64,000 nt of DNA, taken from NCBI RefSeq assembly GCF_965222285.1, contig NZ_OZ244942.1, positions 1,922,001 to 1,986,000 on the forward strand, in the 5' to 3' direction. Below the pieces are notes generated by a model, which was not told the DNA's origin, made no database searches, and saw only the letters and a list, made by a program, of their open reading frames with translations. The stretch is from Tepidicaulis sp002389665 (GTDB lineage Bacteria > Pseudomonadota > Alphaproteobacteria > Parvibaculales > Parvibaculaceae). Below are positions 37,092 through 44,459 of this stretch, in pieces (the stretch's first letter is position 1; each line of letters opens with the position of its first letter). The translations under genes and the position numbers were made by a program.

Positions 37092-38309
37092 TTAGCCTGT
37101 CTTCTTGCCCTCCTCGGCAATCTGACGGCCCAATGCCACGATGGTCGGAATTTCATCGTCGGCCAGTTCCTTCATGCGCTCCTTGCGGGCCATGGCCTTT
37201 TCGACATAGGGCGCAAGTTCTTCATCCTTGCGCTTTTGCCGCTCGGCTTCCTTTTCTTTGAACTCGGGCATGACGTCGCTGGCGAAAAGCTCCAGCGCCT
37301 CGCAAATATGCTCATGCCGGTTGCGCCCGCCCTGTTGAATGAACGTCACCTGATCAACGCCCGCTTCCTGAAAGCCGCGCAAATGATCGCGCATCTGCTC
37401 CGGCGTGCCGATGCCGCGGTTGCCGCCTTCTTCGGGCATCGTGTCGCGCGCCGCTTCAAAAGCGTCCCAGATATTCGTACGGCCCGGCTTGTGCTCACCG
37501 AAAATATAATGATGGCCGAGCCCGTAGCCGAAGAAGCGGAAGCCGTCCATGCCGCGGCGCTTGGCTTCTTCGGCATCCCGGTGCACGGAAAAGCCCGTCA
37601 CCATGGCGATGTTCGGATTGACCGCATGGCCGATCGGCACGCATTCCTCTTTGAAGATGCGGTAATAATCGTCCACCCATTGCTTGGCCTCGGAGGCGTC
37701 CACAAAAGCGAAGGTCAGCGCGCCGATGCCGAGCCGGGCGGCGAGCTTGATCGTCTCGCGGTTCGAGCAGGCCACCCAAAGCGGGGGATGCGGGCGCTGC
37801 ACGGGCTTCGGCACCACATTGCGGCAGGGCATGGAGAAATACTTGCCCTCGAAACCGGGATAAGGGTCCATCGCCATCATATTGGCGCATTGCTCCACCG
37901 CCTCGCGCCACATGGGCCGCTTGTCGGCGACGGGAATGTTGAAGCCGCCAAGCTCGGCCAGCGCCGAGGACTCGCCCGTCCCCCATTCGACGCGCCCGTT
38001 CGAGACGAGATCGAGCGTCGCAATACGCTCGGCCACACGCGCCGGATGGTTATAGGGGGGCGGCATGAGGTTGATGCCATGGCCGAGGCGGATGTTCTTC
38101 GTGCGCTGCGAACAGGCGGCCAGAAAAACTTCCGGTGCGGAGGAATGCGAATATTCCTCGAGGAAGTGATGTTCGACTTCCCAGGCATGATCGATGCCGA
38201 GTTTGTCCGCAAGCTCCACCTGATCGAGCGCGTCCTGGAAAAGTTTCAGCTCGTCGCCCTCGTTCCAGGGGCGCGGCAATTGGTGCTCGTAAAAAATACC
38301 GAACTTCAT
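37092..38309 (-). CDS. Luciferase-like monooxygenase (LLM class flavin-dependent oxidoreductase)
   Basis: FMN/F420-type TIM-barrel oxidoreductase of the bacterial luciferase superfamily, 405 residues. It starts MKFGIFYEHQLPRPWNEGDE. Family hallmarks are DHAWEVEHHFLEEYSHSSAP (about residues 39-58), a phosphate-binding region NLMPPPYNHPARVAERIATL, SNGRVEWGTGESS and PPLWVACSNRETIKLAARLG. A charged coiled-coil tail of about 50 residues (EFKEKEAERQKRKDEELAPY) is extra. It is 38 bp downstream of the ferritin-like gene and ends at a terminator. Substrate unknown; it probably needs a flavin reductase encoded elsewhere. Confidence 0.9.
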   Translation of the reverse strand: MKFGIFYEHQLPRPWNEGDELKLFQDALDQVELADKLGIDHAWEVEHHFLEEYSHSSAPEVFLAACSQRTKNIRLGHGINLMPPPYNHPARVAERIATLDLVSNGRVEWGTGESSALAELGGFNIPVADKRPMWREAVEQCANMMAMDPYPGFEGKYFSMPCRNVVPKPVQRPHPPLWVACSNRETIKLAARLGIGALTFAFVDASEAKQWVDDYYRIFKEECVPIGHAVNPNIAMVTGFSVHRDAEEAKRRGMDGFRFFGYGLGHHYIFGEHKPGRTNIWDAFEAARDTMPEEGGNRGIGTPEQMRDHLRGFQEAGVDQVTFIQQGGRNRHEHICEALELFASDVMPEFKEKEAERQKRKDEELAPYVEKAMARKERMKELADDEIPTIVALGRQIAEEGKKTG

Positions 38310-38347
38310 GAGGCTGCCTCCCTTGGCCTTCCGCTCTTATTGCTTCT

Positions 38348-39382
38348 TCAAGCGGCTTTGGCCCGCGCGCCGAGCGCATTGAACTGATCGAGCAGTTTCG
38401 CGCCCTCCGGCATCGCCTCGAAATGTTCGCGCACACGCGCGTAAGAAAGCTCGCGCGCCTTTTCATGCTGGGTTTCGGCATGCCAGTGGATCATGCCCTG
38501 CCAGATGGGATCGATCAGGTCCTTGCCTGCAATCGTGCCGCCATCCACGGTCTTGAAGGTGAAGGCGCGCATCTCGGAGACGACGGTCTGCAGGTAGCCC
38601 ACATGAATGGCCTCGTCCGTGCGGATGCGCTCGACCATGGTTGCCGCCCGCTCCGCCGCCTCGCGGCGGTCCTGGAAGACGTCCGGATCGCGCATAACCT
38701 TCTGGCAGAAGCTGAAAAAGGCTTCGGCACGCACTTCGATCATCAGCACGTTCATCAGAAGCAGAATGATCTGCTCATAGACATCCGGCAATTGCGGCAT
38801 CAGGCGGCCCTGGTCCGGGCGGCTGATATTGTCGGGCTCGATATCGGCGGGATAGGCATTCGCGCCGAAAAGCAGATCGCGCGCGGCAAACCACATCGCA
38901 TCATGGGCGCCATATTGCGGCTGATCGGGATCGCCGCCTTCATCGGCGCCGTGGGCATAAAGGAGCCCCTTGCCGAGATGTCCCGTTGCCGTCTCGGAAA
39001 TATCGTCGACGATGATATCCTGAAAATCCGGCGCGGTGAATTCACACAGCGCCCGCCCGCGCGCTTCGACGATGCCCGTCACCGTCAGCGAATTCCAGAG
39101 CGACTGGCCATAGCCGTTTTTGAGGAGAAATTTCTGCTGCTCGACATTCGGAAAATTGCCGTGCTTCAACAGCTCGACCGAAGCATCGATCAGCGGCACG
39201 CCCTTTTCCTTCAGCGCGCCCTGCCAGGCTTTGACAGCCGGCCAGCGGTGCAGCGTGCGCGGGGAGATATAAGTGCCCGTTTCATCGAAGCCGCCATGCA
39301 TCAGATATCCCGCATCCTCCTGCCGCTTGGCATAAGGATGATCCGCCATCAACTCTTCCTGGCTGTAAACGAGCTTTGCCAT
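38348..39382 (-). CDS. Predicted ferritin-like (diiron?) protein of unknown function
   Basis: 344 residues from the ATG at 39382, preceded by GGAGGAAAGGCA; an earlier in-frame start adds six residues without a ribosome site. No family recognised with certainty. It is all-helical in appearance, and four helices carry candidate iron ligands: E106 (VTGIVEARGRAL), E130/H135 (DISETATGHL), E216/E220 (LMIEVRAEAF) and an ExxH at 257-260 (RTDEAIHVGYL). That spacing resembles ferritin-like diiron oxygenases, although the second site is not a strict ExxH. A further ExxxH is at 303-307 (HAETQHEK). It sits between a TetR regulator (36 bp) and a luciferase-like monooxygenase (38 bp). Confidence 0.6.
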   Translation of the reverse strand: MAKLVYSQEELMADHPYAKRQEDAGYLMHGGFDETGTYISPRTLHRWPAVKAWQGALKEKGVPLIDASVELLKHGNFPNVEQQKFLLKNGYGQSLWNSLTVTGIVEARGRALCEFTAPDFQDIIVDDISETATGHLGKGLLYAHGADEGGDPDQPQYGAHDAMWFAARDLLFGANAYPADIEPDNISRPDQGRLMPQLPDVYEQIILLLMNVLMIEVRAEAFFSFCQKVMRDPDVFQDRREAAERAATMVERIRTDEAIHVGYLQTVVSEMRAFTFKTVDGGTIAGKDLIDPIWQGMIHWHAETQHEKARELSYARVREHFEAMPEGAKLLDQFNALGARAKAA

Positions 39383-39418
39383 TGCCTTTCCTCCTCCCAA
39401 AGGTCCGGTCTGCCGGTG

Positions 39419-40084
39419 CTATTGCCGCGTCAGCGCCCCGAAAAGAGCCTGCGCGATATCGTTGATCAATTTGTCCCGGTCCACCTGATAGAGATAGCCA
39501 TAGGCCATGCCCTGGCTGATAGCGCCGACGATCAGGTGGCCTGAAAGCAGCGGATCGACATCCGAGGGAATGTCCTTTTCCGCGCGCCATTGCAGCACCA
39601 TCTCGGTCCATTGCGCGGCCCAGCGTTCCATGGGCGAGCGGCGTTTCGTCTCTTCCACCGAGAGCATTGCCGTATTCGTCATGGCTGCGGCCAGCACGCC
39701 GGGATTGGCGTCCGAATATTCGTAAATCGCATAGAGCGTTTCTTTCACGCTCTCTTCCACGGTGCGCGCGCGGCCCAAATGGTCCTGCAGCACGACTTCC
39801 AGCTCGTCGCACACTTCATCGGCGAAGGTGAGAAAGCAGTCGAGCTTGTCCGTGAAATGAAGATAGAACGTGCCGTGGCCGACACCGGCCAGTTTGGAAA
39901 TGTCCTGCGGGCGCGTCGCGTGGTAGCCGCGCTCGACAAAGAGCTGGCGGGCGGCGGCAATCAGCTTGCGCCGGCTTTCCAGCCGCCGCCGCGAGAGGCC
40001 GTTCGCCGCATCCCCGCTCCCCGCCTTTTCGGCAGGCGCGCGGGCGGCTTCGCTCACGGCTTCTTTGGTTGTCGTGTCACTCAT
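39419..40084 (-). CDS. TetR-family transcriptional regulator
   Basis: DNA-binding repressor, 221 residues from the ATG at 40084 (MSDTTTKEAVSEAARAP). After a disordered Ala/Glu-rich N-terminus, the TetR helix-turn-helix lies at about residues 38-85 (FVERGYHATRPQDISKLAGV then GHGTFYLHFTDKLDCFLTF). The C-terminal ligand-binding domain is all-helical. First gene of a three-gene operon, directly downstream of two palindromes that fit TetR operators, so negative autoregulation is likely. Confidence 0.93.
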   Translation of the reverse strand: MSDTTTKEAVSEAARAPAEKAGSGDAANGLSRRRLESRRKLIAAARQLFVERGYHATRPQDISKLAGVGHGTFYLHFTDKLDCFLTFADEVCDELEVVLQDHLGRARTVEESVKETLYAIYEYSDANPGVLAAAMTNTAMLSVEETKRRSPMERWAAQWTEMVLQWRAEKDIPSDVDPLLSGHLIVGAISQGMAYGYLYQVDRDKLINDIAQALFGALTRQ

Positions 40085-40106
40085 ACGTAAAGTCTCCCCC
40101 TTCACC

Positions 40107-40119
40107 TGACAAATTGTCA
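40107..40119. promoter_or_regulatory. Candidate TetR operator 1
   Basis: TGACAA-A-TTGTCA, a perfect 6+1+6 palindrome, 23 bp before the TetR start codon. It is one of a tandem pair with 23 bp between centres. Confidence 0.65.
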
Positions 40120-40129
40120 ATACGCATTA

Positions 40130-40142
40130 TGACAATTCGTCA
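40130..40142. promoter_or_regulatory. Candidate TetR operator 2
   Basis: TGACAATTCGTCA, the same palindrome with one mismatched pair in the inner arm. It abuts the U-tract of the yaaA terminator. Two similar sites about two helical turns apart are typical of TetR dimers binding cooperatively. Confidence 0.6.
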
Positions 40143-40175
40143 AAAAAGAATGCGCCCGATTCCCCATCGGGCGCA
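40143..40175 (-). terminator. Intrinsic terminator after yaaA
   Basis: Minus strand: a perfect 10-bp stem TGCGCCCGAT/ATCGGGCGCA (40151-40175) with a 5-nt loop, followed by TTCTTTTTTG. It ends the aldehyde-oxidase-like/yaaA transcript just before the TetR operon promoter. Confidence 0.88.
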
Positions 40176-40219
40176 AGCCAGCTCCTCAAAACATCTTGTG
40201 AAACGCGCAGCCCGCTACG

Positions 40220-41005
40220 TCACTCTTCATCCTGCAGGCGGGTAAAAACCAGATTATGCGCATCCGAAAGCGGCGCGCGGAACCTGTAGCCTGCCATATC
40301 GAAGGCTTTCAGCCCGTCCGCATCGCGCACATCGTTTTCCACGATGAAGCGCGCCATCATACCCCGCGCGCGCTTGGCATAGAAACTGACGACGCGTGCT
40401 GCGCCTGCCCGCTCTTCTTTGAAGACCGGCGTTATGACGGGCACGGAAAGTTTTTTCGTGTCGACGGCTTTGAAATATTCGACCGAGGCGCAATTGACGA
40501 GCGCGGCCGCGCCCGCTTCCTCGATATCCGCATTCAAAAGTGCCGTCACCTCTTCCTTCCAGAAGGCATAAAGGTCGCGCCCCTTCGGATTGGGAAGCCG
40601 CGTGCCCATTTCCAGCCGGTAAGCCTGAATGAGATCGAGCGGCTTCAAGACGCCGTAAAGGCCGGAGAGAATCCGCAGCCGCTTCTGCGCTTCCTCCACC
40701 GCCGGACGTTTCAGCGTTGCGACATCGAAGCCGCGATAGGTATCACCGTTAAAGGCATAGATCGCGGGTTTGGAACTACGCTCGGGATGTTCCGGATCGA
40801 AAGCCTGAAACCGCTCATAAGTCAGATCGGCAAGATCTTCGGAAAGATCCATGAGCGATCTGAAGTCCGAGCGGCTGCATTGGCGGGCCACTTGGCCAAG
40901 CTCGCCCGCCTCTTCCAAAAGGCGGGGCATCGTAGGAGACGCATCAAGGGCCAGCGGCCCGAAATCGAGTGCCTTGGCAGGCGACACAACACACAACAAA
41001 CTCAC
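40220..41005 (-). CDS. yaaA: Peroxide stress protein YaaA (DUF328/UPF0246), GTG start
   Basis: Cytosolic protein that in E. coli limits intracellular iron and oxidative DNA damage, 261 residues. The start is GTG at 41005 (VSLLCVVSPAKALDFGPLAL), preceded by GGAGGAG at 9 nt and overlapping the upstream stop as GTGA. Family signatures: SPAKALDFGP, AIYAFNGDTYRGFD, LRILSGLYGVLKPLDLIQAY, RLEMGTRLPNPKG and the C-terminal YAKRARGMMARFIVEN. The coupled start with a molybdenum hydroxylase subunit is unusual. Confidence 0.9.
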   Translation of the reverse strand: MSLLCVVSPAKALDFGPLALDASPTMPRLLEEAGELGQVARQCSRSDFRSLMDLSEDLADLTYERFQAFDPEHPERSSKPAIYAFNGDTYRGFDVATLKRPAVEEAQKRLRILSGLYGVLKPLDLIQAYRLEMGTRLPNPKGRDLYAFWKEEVTALLNADIEEAGAAALVNCASVEYFKAVDTKKLSVPVITPVFKEERAGAARVVSFYAKRARGMMARFIVENDVRDADGLKAFDMAGYRFRAPLSDAHNLVFTRLQDEE

Positions 41006-43344
41006 GCAGCTTTCTCCTCCGCCCCGTGCAACGCCTTCCACAAGCTATAAGGCGTCACGGGCATGTCGATATTCTCTACCCCCGCGACGCGCAGCGCATC
41101 GAGAATAGCATTGATGAAAGCGGACGGTGCGCCCACCGTGCCGGCTTCCCCCGCCCCTTTCACGCCGAGCTGATTGTTCTTGGACGGGATCTCGTTATAG
41201 CTCGTATCGAAGAACGGCAGATCGTCGGCGCGCGGCATCCAGTAATCCTGGAAGGAACCGGTCAGTAGCTGCCCCGATTCCTCATCATAGACCGTCCGCT
41301 CGCCCATCGCCTGACCGAGCCCCTGCACGATCCCGCCATGCACCTGTCCCGCAACGATCATAGGGTTGATGACATGGCCGAAATCATCGACAGCAATATA
41401 GCGCGTAATCTCGAAATCGCCCGTGTCTCGGTCGATCTCGACTTCACAAATATGTGCGCCGTTCGGATAGGAGTTGCCGGCTTCTTTATATTCGCCTGCT
41501 GCTTCGAGCGCGGCGCTGTCCGTCTGGCCTTCGGCTTTGCGCGCCACCTCGAAAAGATCGATGCGCTTGTCCGTGCCCACCACGGCAAAGACCGCCTCGC
41601 CGTCCGCGCCCCGGTATTCGATATCGGCCACGGCAGCTTCCAGCTCATTAGCAGCGATCTGTTTGCCCTTTTCGATCAGCGTGTCGGAGGCGACGCCAAG
41701 CGCGCCCGTTGCCATGTAAACGGCTTTCGAACCGCCCGTGCCCGCGCCGCCCGGCAGCACATCGCTGTCGCCGGAATGCACGACGATCTGATCGGCATCG
41801 AGGCCAAGGCGGCTGGAGATAAACTGCGTCCAGACCGTTTCATGCCCCTGCCCGTTCGTCTGCGAGCCGGTATAGGCATGCACGACATTGGTTTCCACAT
41901 CCACGGCAAGCTGCGCGAATTCGGACATGCCCGCTGCCGTACGCTCCACGTAATAGCAAAGGCCGAGACCGAGGAGTTTGCCATCCTTCGCCTTTTCCGC
42001 CCGGCGCTTTTCAAAGGCTTCGTAGTCGGCCTTGGCCAGCGCATCGTTCAGGTTGCGGTTGAAATCGCCGGAATCGAACGGCAGCGAGGGCTTTTGATTG
42101 TAGGGCATTTCCTCGGCGGGAATGAAATTGCGCCGGCGGATTTCGATGGGGCCAAGCCCCGTCTCGTGACCCGCCTGATCCATCAGCCGTTCGATGAGAT
42201 AAGAGGCTTCCGGCCGCCCCGCCCCGCGATAAGCATCGACGGGCACGGTATTCGTCAGCACCGCGCGCACATGGTTATAGATCGCCGGCACTTTATAGAC
42301 GCCCGCCTGCATGTCGCGCGGCGCAAGCGTCGGGATGAAGGCGCCGAACTGGCTCTGATAAGCGCCGAGATTGGCGATCGTGTCGATATAGATGCCGAGA
42401 ATGCGCCCGTCCGCATCGAGCGCAAGCTGCGCTTCGGTCACGTGGTCGCGCCCTTGCGTATCGCTCAGGAAGGACTCGGCGCGGTCCGCCGTCCATTTCA
42501 CCGGACGGCCAAGCTTCTTGGCGGCGTAAAGCACCAGCGGATATTCGGGATAAGCGAAGGTCTTCATGCCGAAACCGCCGCCCACATCTTCGGTGATGAC
42601 GCGCAGTTTTTCCGGCGGAATTTTCAGCGTGTCATTCGCAATGCGGTCGCGCAGCCCGTGCACGCCCTGGCTCGGTACATGCAGCGTGTAGCGGTCCTGC
42701 TCTTTGTCATACATGCCGAGCGCGGCACGCGGCTCCATCGCATTCACGACGATGCGGTTGTTGATCAGCTTCAGTTTGGTGACGTGATGGGCGTTTGCAA
42801 TCGCCGCGCGCGCCGCGTCCTCATCCCCCTTGCCCCAGTCGTAAGCAAGGTTGGAGCCCGCTTCTTCCCAGATCACGGGGCTCGAGGGATCGGCGGCTTT
42901 TTCGGTATCGACGACGACAGGCAGTTCTTCGAAATCGATCATCACAAGCTCGGCGGCATCGCGCGCCGCAGCTTCGCTTTCGGCAATCACCGCGGCAATG
43001 GCATCGCCGGCATGGCGCACCCGGTCCACCGCCAGCACATGGCGCGTCGTTTTGAACGCGGGGCTGCCGTCCCGCTGCTTGATCAGCGCCACTGCCGCAT
43101 TCGACACTTCGCCGAGCCCTGCCTCCTGCAATTCCTGGCCGGTCAGCACATCGAGCACCCCCGGCGCTTCGCGCGCGCTTTCGGTATCGACGGAAAGAAT
43201 TTTCGCATGCGCGTAAGGCGAGCGCACGACCACCATATAGGCTTGTCCGGGCGCGCGGAAATCATCCGCATATCTGCCGCCGCCCGTGATCAGCCGGTCG
43301 TCTTCCACACGCCGCACAGATTGACCGACACCGAATTTGACCAT
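41002..43344 (-). CDS. Xanthine dehydrogenase/aldehyde oxidase family molybdopterin-binding subunit (form II CoxL-like)
   Basis: Large subunit of a molybdenum hydroxylase, 780 residues. The N-terminal aldehyde oxidase a/b-hammerhead domain (about 20-130) is followed by the Mo-pterin-binding domains (about 140-770). The active-site loop reads AYRGAGR (371-377), the form II signature, not the AYxCSFR of true CO dehydrogenase. The catalytic Glu is conserved in GVKGAGEAGTVGAPS (E733). EDVGGGFGMK and QGHETVWTQF are also family motifs. No FAD or 2Fe-2S subunit gene is adjacent. Substrate unknown, probably an aldehyde, N-heterocycle or similar. Confidence 0.9.
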   Translation of the reverse strand: MVKFGVGQSVRRVEDDRLITGGGRYADDFRAPGQAYMVVVRSPYAHAKILSVDTESAREAPGVLDVLTGQELQEAGLGEVSNAAVALIKQRDGSPAFKTTRHVLAVDRVRHAGDAIAAVIAESEAAARDAAELVMIDFEELPVVVDTEKAADPSSPVIWEEAGSNLAYDWGKGDEDAARAAIANAHHVTKLKLINNRIVVNAMEPRAALGMYDKEQDRYTLHVPSQGVHGLRDRIANDTLKIPPEKLRVITEDVGGGFGMKTFAYPEYPLVLYAAKKLGRPVKWTADRAESFLSDTQGRDHVTEAQLALDADGRILGIYIDTIANLGAYQSQFGAFIPTLAPRDMQAGVYKVPAIYNHVRAVLTNTVPVDAYRGAGRPEASYLIERLMDQAGHETGLGPIEIRRRNFIPAEEMPYNQKPSLPFDSGDFNRNLNDALAKADYEAFEKRRAEKAKDGKLLGLGLCYYVERTAAGMSEFAQLAVDVETNVVHAYTGSQTNGQGHETVWTQFISSRLGLDADQIVVHSGDSDVLPGGAGTGGSKAVYMATGALGVASDTLIEKGKQIAANELEAAVADIEYRGADGEAVFAVVGTDKRIDLFEVARKAEGQTDSAALEAAGEYKEAGNSYPNGAHICEVEIDRDTGDFEITRYIAVDDFGHVINPMIVAGQVHGGIVQGLGQAMGERTVYDEESGQLLTGSFQDYWMPRADDLPFFDTSYNEIPSKNNQLGVKGAGEAGTVGAPSAFINAILDALRVAGVENIDMPVTPYSLWKALHGAEEKAA

Positions 43345-43382
43345 GGAAAGTCCCCGCTCAGTTCTTATGAGAATTCAAGCTG

Positions 43383-43413
43383 AAAAAGCCGATGCCTTTA
43401 TCTAGGCACCGGC
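43383..43413 (-). terminator. Intrinsic terminator after the class II aldolase gene
   Basis: Minus strand: a 9-bp stem GCCGGTGCC/GGCATCGGC (one G-U pair; 43388-43413) with an 8-nt loop, followed by TTTTTC. It separates the aldolase gene from the molybdenum hydroxylase gene 38 bp further on. Confidence 0.8.
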
Positions 43414-43434
43414 CTTATCGAAAACAAGTTTACC

Positions 43435-44211
43435 TTAATCCCGGTAAGAAGCGTCCTGCCGGTCGAGCGTGCGCAAAAGCGCGGGCCAAGCCAGATCGCC
43501 AATGCCGTTCGCGGTGCCAAATTTCGCCTGACCGGCGGTTTTCTCCGGCACGCCCTGATCCGGCATGGTCAGCTCGCGTCCGCCCGAGAGCGCGCGCACC
43601 TGCATGGTGCAGGCCCGCTCCAGGAAGAAGAGCCGCAGGAAAGCATCCGCGCAGGTCGCCCCTGTGGTGAGCAGCCCGTGATTACGCAGGATCATGGAAT
43701 GTTTCTCGCCAAGATCGGCAATCAGCCGCTCGCGCTCATCGAGATCGAGCGCGATGCCTTCATAATCGTGATAGGCGAGATCACCGAGCACGATCATTGC
43801 CGTCTGGCTGAGCGGCAGAAGCCCATCGGCTTGCGCGGAGACCGCCACACCATCATTCGAGTGGGTATGGATGACGCAATGCGCATCCTTGCCCGTCGAA
43901 TGCACGGCGCTGTGGATCGTGAAACCGGCGGGGTTCACCTTGAAAGGCGTATCCATCACGATCTCGCCGTCGAGGTCGATCTTCACCAGGCTCGAGGCGG
44001 TGATTTCATCGAAGGTCAGGCCATACGGGTTGATGAGGAAATGATTGTCCTCCCCCGGCACCCGCGCCGAAATATGCGTGTAAATAAGATCGTCCCAGCC
44101 GTAATGGGCAACGAGACGGTACGTAGCGGCCAGATTGACGCGCTGCTCCCATTCGGCAGCGCTCACCTGTTCACGGACCGCAGGAAAGCTAAGATCTTCC
44201 GCGACGGACAT
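43435..44211 (-). CDS. Class II aldolase/adducin family protein
   Basis: Zinc-dependent aldolase-fold protein, 258 residues. The metal site is conserved: HTH in AHCVIHTHSNDGVAVSAQ (about residues 112-116) and the third histidine in MILRNHGLLTTGATCADAFL. A GWDDLIYTHISARVPGEDNHF segment near the N-terminus is the usual phosphate-binding region. Members include fuculose-phosphate aldolases and decarboxylase-like enzymes; this longer adducin-type form is often unassigned. It has its own terminator. Confidence 0.88.
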   Translation of the reverse strand: MSVAEDLSFPAVREQVSAAEWEQRVNLAATYRLVAHYGWDDLIYTHISARVPGEDNHFLINPYGLTFDEITASSLVKIDLDGEIVMDTPFKVNPAGFTIHSAVHSTGKDAHCVIHTHSNDGVAVSAQADGLLPLSQTAMIVLGDLAYHDYEGIALDLDERERLIADLGEKHSMILRNHGLLTTGATCADAFLRLFFLERACTMQVRALSGGRELTMPDQGVPEKTAGQAKFGTANGIGDLAWPALLRTLDRQDASYRD

Positions 44212-44336
44212 GGCGTCCTCCCTAATTGCTGAATTACCTCAAGATTGGCCCGCTGAGCGGCAACTGTCAAACCACCCGGTTAAAAATGCGGGGGCAGCTG
44301 ACACGTTTGTCGGCGCCGTGCCACCTTTTTCCTCTG

Positions 44337-44435
44337 CATGGACCCCGGCACGGGGGCCGGGGTGACAGCTTGTGTAAAAGGCACCGCGTCGCACCAAACA
44401 CAACGCGTCACCCCGGGCTTGACCCGGGGTCCATG
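44337..44435. repeat. Cruciform-like palindromic intergenic element 1
   Basis: A 99-bp imperfect inverted repeat. The ends are CATGGACCCCGG and CCGGGGTCCATG. Each half forms its own hairpin (7-bp CCCCGGC/GCCGGGG at 44343-44362; 8-bp ACCCCGGG/CCCGGGGT at 44410-44430). The centre pairs through GGTGAC/GTCACC and TTGTGT/ACACAA. It lies between the aldolase and the GlcD-like gene. The shape resembles palindromic intergenic repeats common in Alphaproteobacteria. Confidence 0.75.
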
Positions 44436-44459
44436 AAGCGCCCGTGTCAGGCAAAGCGC

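Noticed and set aside
41002..43344. Aerobic carbon monoxide dehydrogenase large subunit (CoxL)
   Set aside because: The active-site loop is AYRGAGR (form II), without the Cys/Ser-Phe-Arg of bona fide CO dehydrogenase, and no coxS or coxM gene is next to it.
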